A stretch of DNA of 13,343 nucleotides from Spirochaetaceae bacterium. Lineage in GTDB: Bacteria; Spirochaetota; Spirochaetia; Treponematales; Treponemataceae. Shown piece by piece: positions 12,515-13,343 of this stretch. Location of the stretch: assembly GCA_031290725.1 (NCBI GenBank), contig JAITMZ010000187.1:1-13343 (forward strand), given 5' to 3'. The translations under genes and the position numbers were made by a program. The notes under the pieces were generated by a model that was given only the letters and a program-made list of their open reading frames with translations, was not told the DNA's origin and searched no databases. Numbering within the stretch: position 1 is the first letter of the stretch; every line of letters begins with the position of its first letter.

Positions 12515-13343
12515 TGTGCCTCCCCTATGGTGATAACCGGTGCGTCAATGTCCCGGTCGCCGAAATTGACGGTGATTCCGCCGGAAATCGCCTGGATGTT
12601 TTCAAAAAGCGGCTTCCAGGCACTGGACACGGTGACGTCGCTCTGCTGCCAGCCTTGACCGCGCAAAAATTCGATCCCCGAAGTCCTGGCGGTCCACCGG
12701 TAGCTCAGGCCCACCGAGGGCGCCAAAGCATGATATCCTGCCTTTTCCTGCCGCACGTTCACGCCCCATCCCAGGGACAAGGCGAAACGCTTGTATTGCA
12801 CCTGGGTTTCCAGGTCGATGAGGGCGTTTTGAAAGGTGGGCAGGCACAGGTCTGCCGAAAATCCCCCCTGCCAGTCCCTGACGTCCAAAAACAATGCCGC
12901 AAATCCAACTTTTGTGGTGAAGGGACCGGGAAATCTGCTTGAAGAACCGTTTTCGATGCCCGGCACATCCCGCCGGAAGGTGATGCCCATGTTTTGAACA
13001 GCCACCCCCAGGCGCGGGTTCTTCAGGATGCCCAAGCTGCCCAGACGGTACCACAGGCCAACGTCCAGCGCAAAGGCGGCGGAAGTGTGATTCCGGAAAT
13101 TGCCGCCGCCGTAGAGGGAAGCCCCCACGTAGAGATCATCGGTGACGTCCCGGGCAAAACCGCCCCGGAGCAGCACCGTGTTCCCCAAGGGCATAACATC
13201 GAAAGGAACGAATACCCCTTGCAGCGCGGCGGTCCACACCCCCCACCGGGTGGGCACCAGCAGGGCCAGGTGGCTCGCAAAACCGGCGCCGTCCTCGCGC
13301 TTCGGGGGGGTGAGCGCCGTGACGCCCAAATCTGCGGAAACCC
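12511..13343 (-). CDS. PorV/UPF0164-like outer-membrane beta-barrel protein (5' end outside window)
   Basis: The reading frame is open to the window edge and ends in TGA at 12511, giving at least 277 residues. The codon at 13329 is TTG with sense codons (VSAD) before it, so it is not the start; the signal peptide is missing. The sequence alternates short amphipathic strands with turns, for example LYVGASLYGGGNF, PRLGVAVQNMGITF, TTKVGFAALFLDV and FALSLGWGVNV. It ends SGGITVNFGDRDIDAPVITI. The LGVAVQNMG ... TKVGFA pairing resembles PorV/PorQ and the treponemal UPF0164 (FadL-fold) proteins. These are proposed outer-membrane channels or, for PorV, secretion-shuttle components. It overlaps the OmpA-domain gene by four bases, which suggests the two proteins work together. 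Family placement is by pattern, not alignment. Confidence 0.75.
   Translation of the reverse strand, partial: VSADLGVTALTPPKREDGAGFASHLALLVPTRWGVWTAALQGVFVPFDVMPLGNTVLLRGGFARDVTDDLYVGASLYGGGNFRNHTSAAFALDVGLWYRLGSLGILKNPRLGVAVQNMGITFRRDVPGIENGSSSRFPGPFTTKVGFAALFLDVRDWQGGFSADLCLPTFQNALIDLETQVQYKRFALSLGWGVNVRQEKAGYHALAPSVGLSYRWTARTSGIEFLRGQGWQQSDVTVSSAWKPLFENIQAISGGITVNFGDRDIDAPVITIGEAQ

Noticed and set aside
13327..13329. Codon at 13329 as the start of the barrel gene
   Set aside because: It is TTG, the frame continues upstream to the window edge, and no signal peptide precedes the mature-like sequence.

Overview
The window reads as a chromosomal segment of a spirochaete, most likely a Treponema-type organism (inference). 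The reasons are a flhG - membrane protein - fliA/whiG - fapA motility cluster in treponemal style, a UPF0164/PorV-like outer-membrane barrel, and a large periplasmic OmpA-domain protein beside it. Base composition is moderately GC-rich, with AT-rich promoter islands. I see no transposase, integrase, phage gene, tRNA, rRNA or CRISPR array.

Region 1 (84-5266, all minus strand) is a motility block. In transcription order it holds flhG (flagellar number/placement ATPase), a two-helix membrane protein of unknown function, fliA/whiG (sigma-28 family), a FapA (DUF342) protein with a Jag-N-like N terminus, a small hydrophilic protein, and a single-pass membrane protein with a coiled coil and a C-terminal helix-turn-helix that resembles SwrB/DUF6115/DUF2802. 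A good sigma-70-type promoter lies between flhG and the membrane protein, so the last five genes can be expressed separately. Spacings within those five are 2-23 bases.

Region 2 (5267-5627) is the divergent flhG/truB intergenic region. It carries promoters in both directions, a long imperfect inverted duplication, and a strongly foldable truB leader. truB (plus strand) ends in a rho-independent terminator whose loop contains its own stop codon.

Region 3 (6639-8587, minus) is a two-gene operon for the alpha and beta E1 subunits of a pyruvate/acetoin-type dehydrogenase. No E2 or E3 gene is beside it, and a palindrome covers its putative -35.

Region 4 (8669-13343, minus) is an envelope operon with overlapping or abutting genes. 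It holds a PorV/UPF0164-like barrel (5' end outside the window), a 1058-residue secreted protein with eight FlgD-Ig-like repeats and a C-terminal OmpA domain, and a Gph-type HAD phosphatase.

The items most worth a second look are the barrel plus Ig/OmpA pair (with an unusual His-Ser-Asn in place of the OmpA His-Thr-Asp), the truB leader RNA, the inverted duplication between flhG and truB, and the SwrB-like gene closing the fliA operon.
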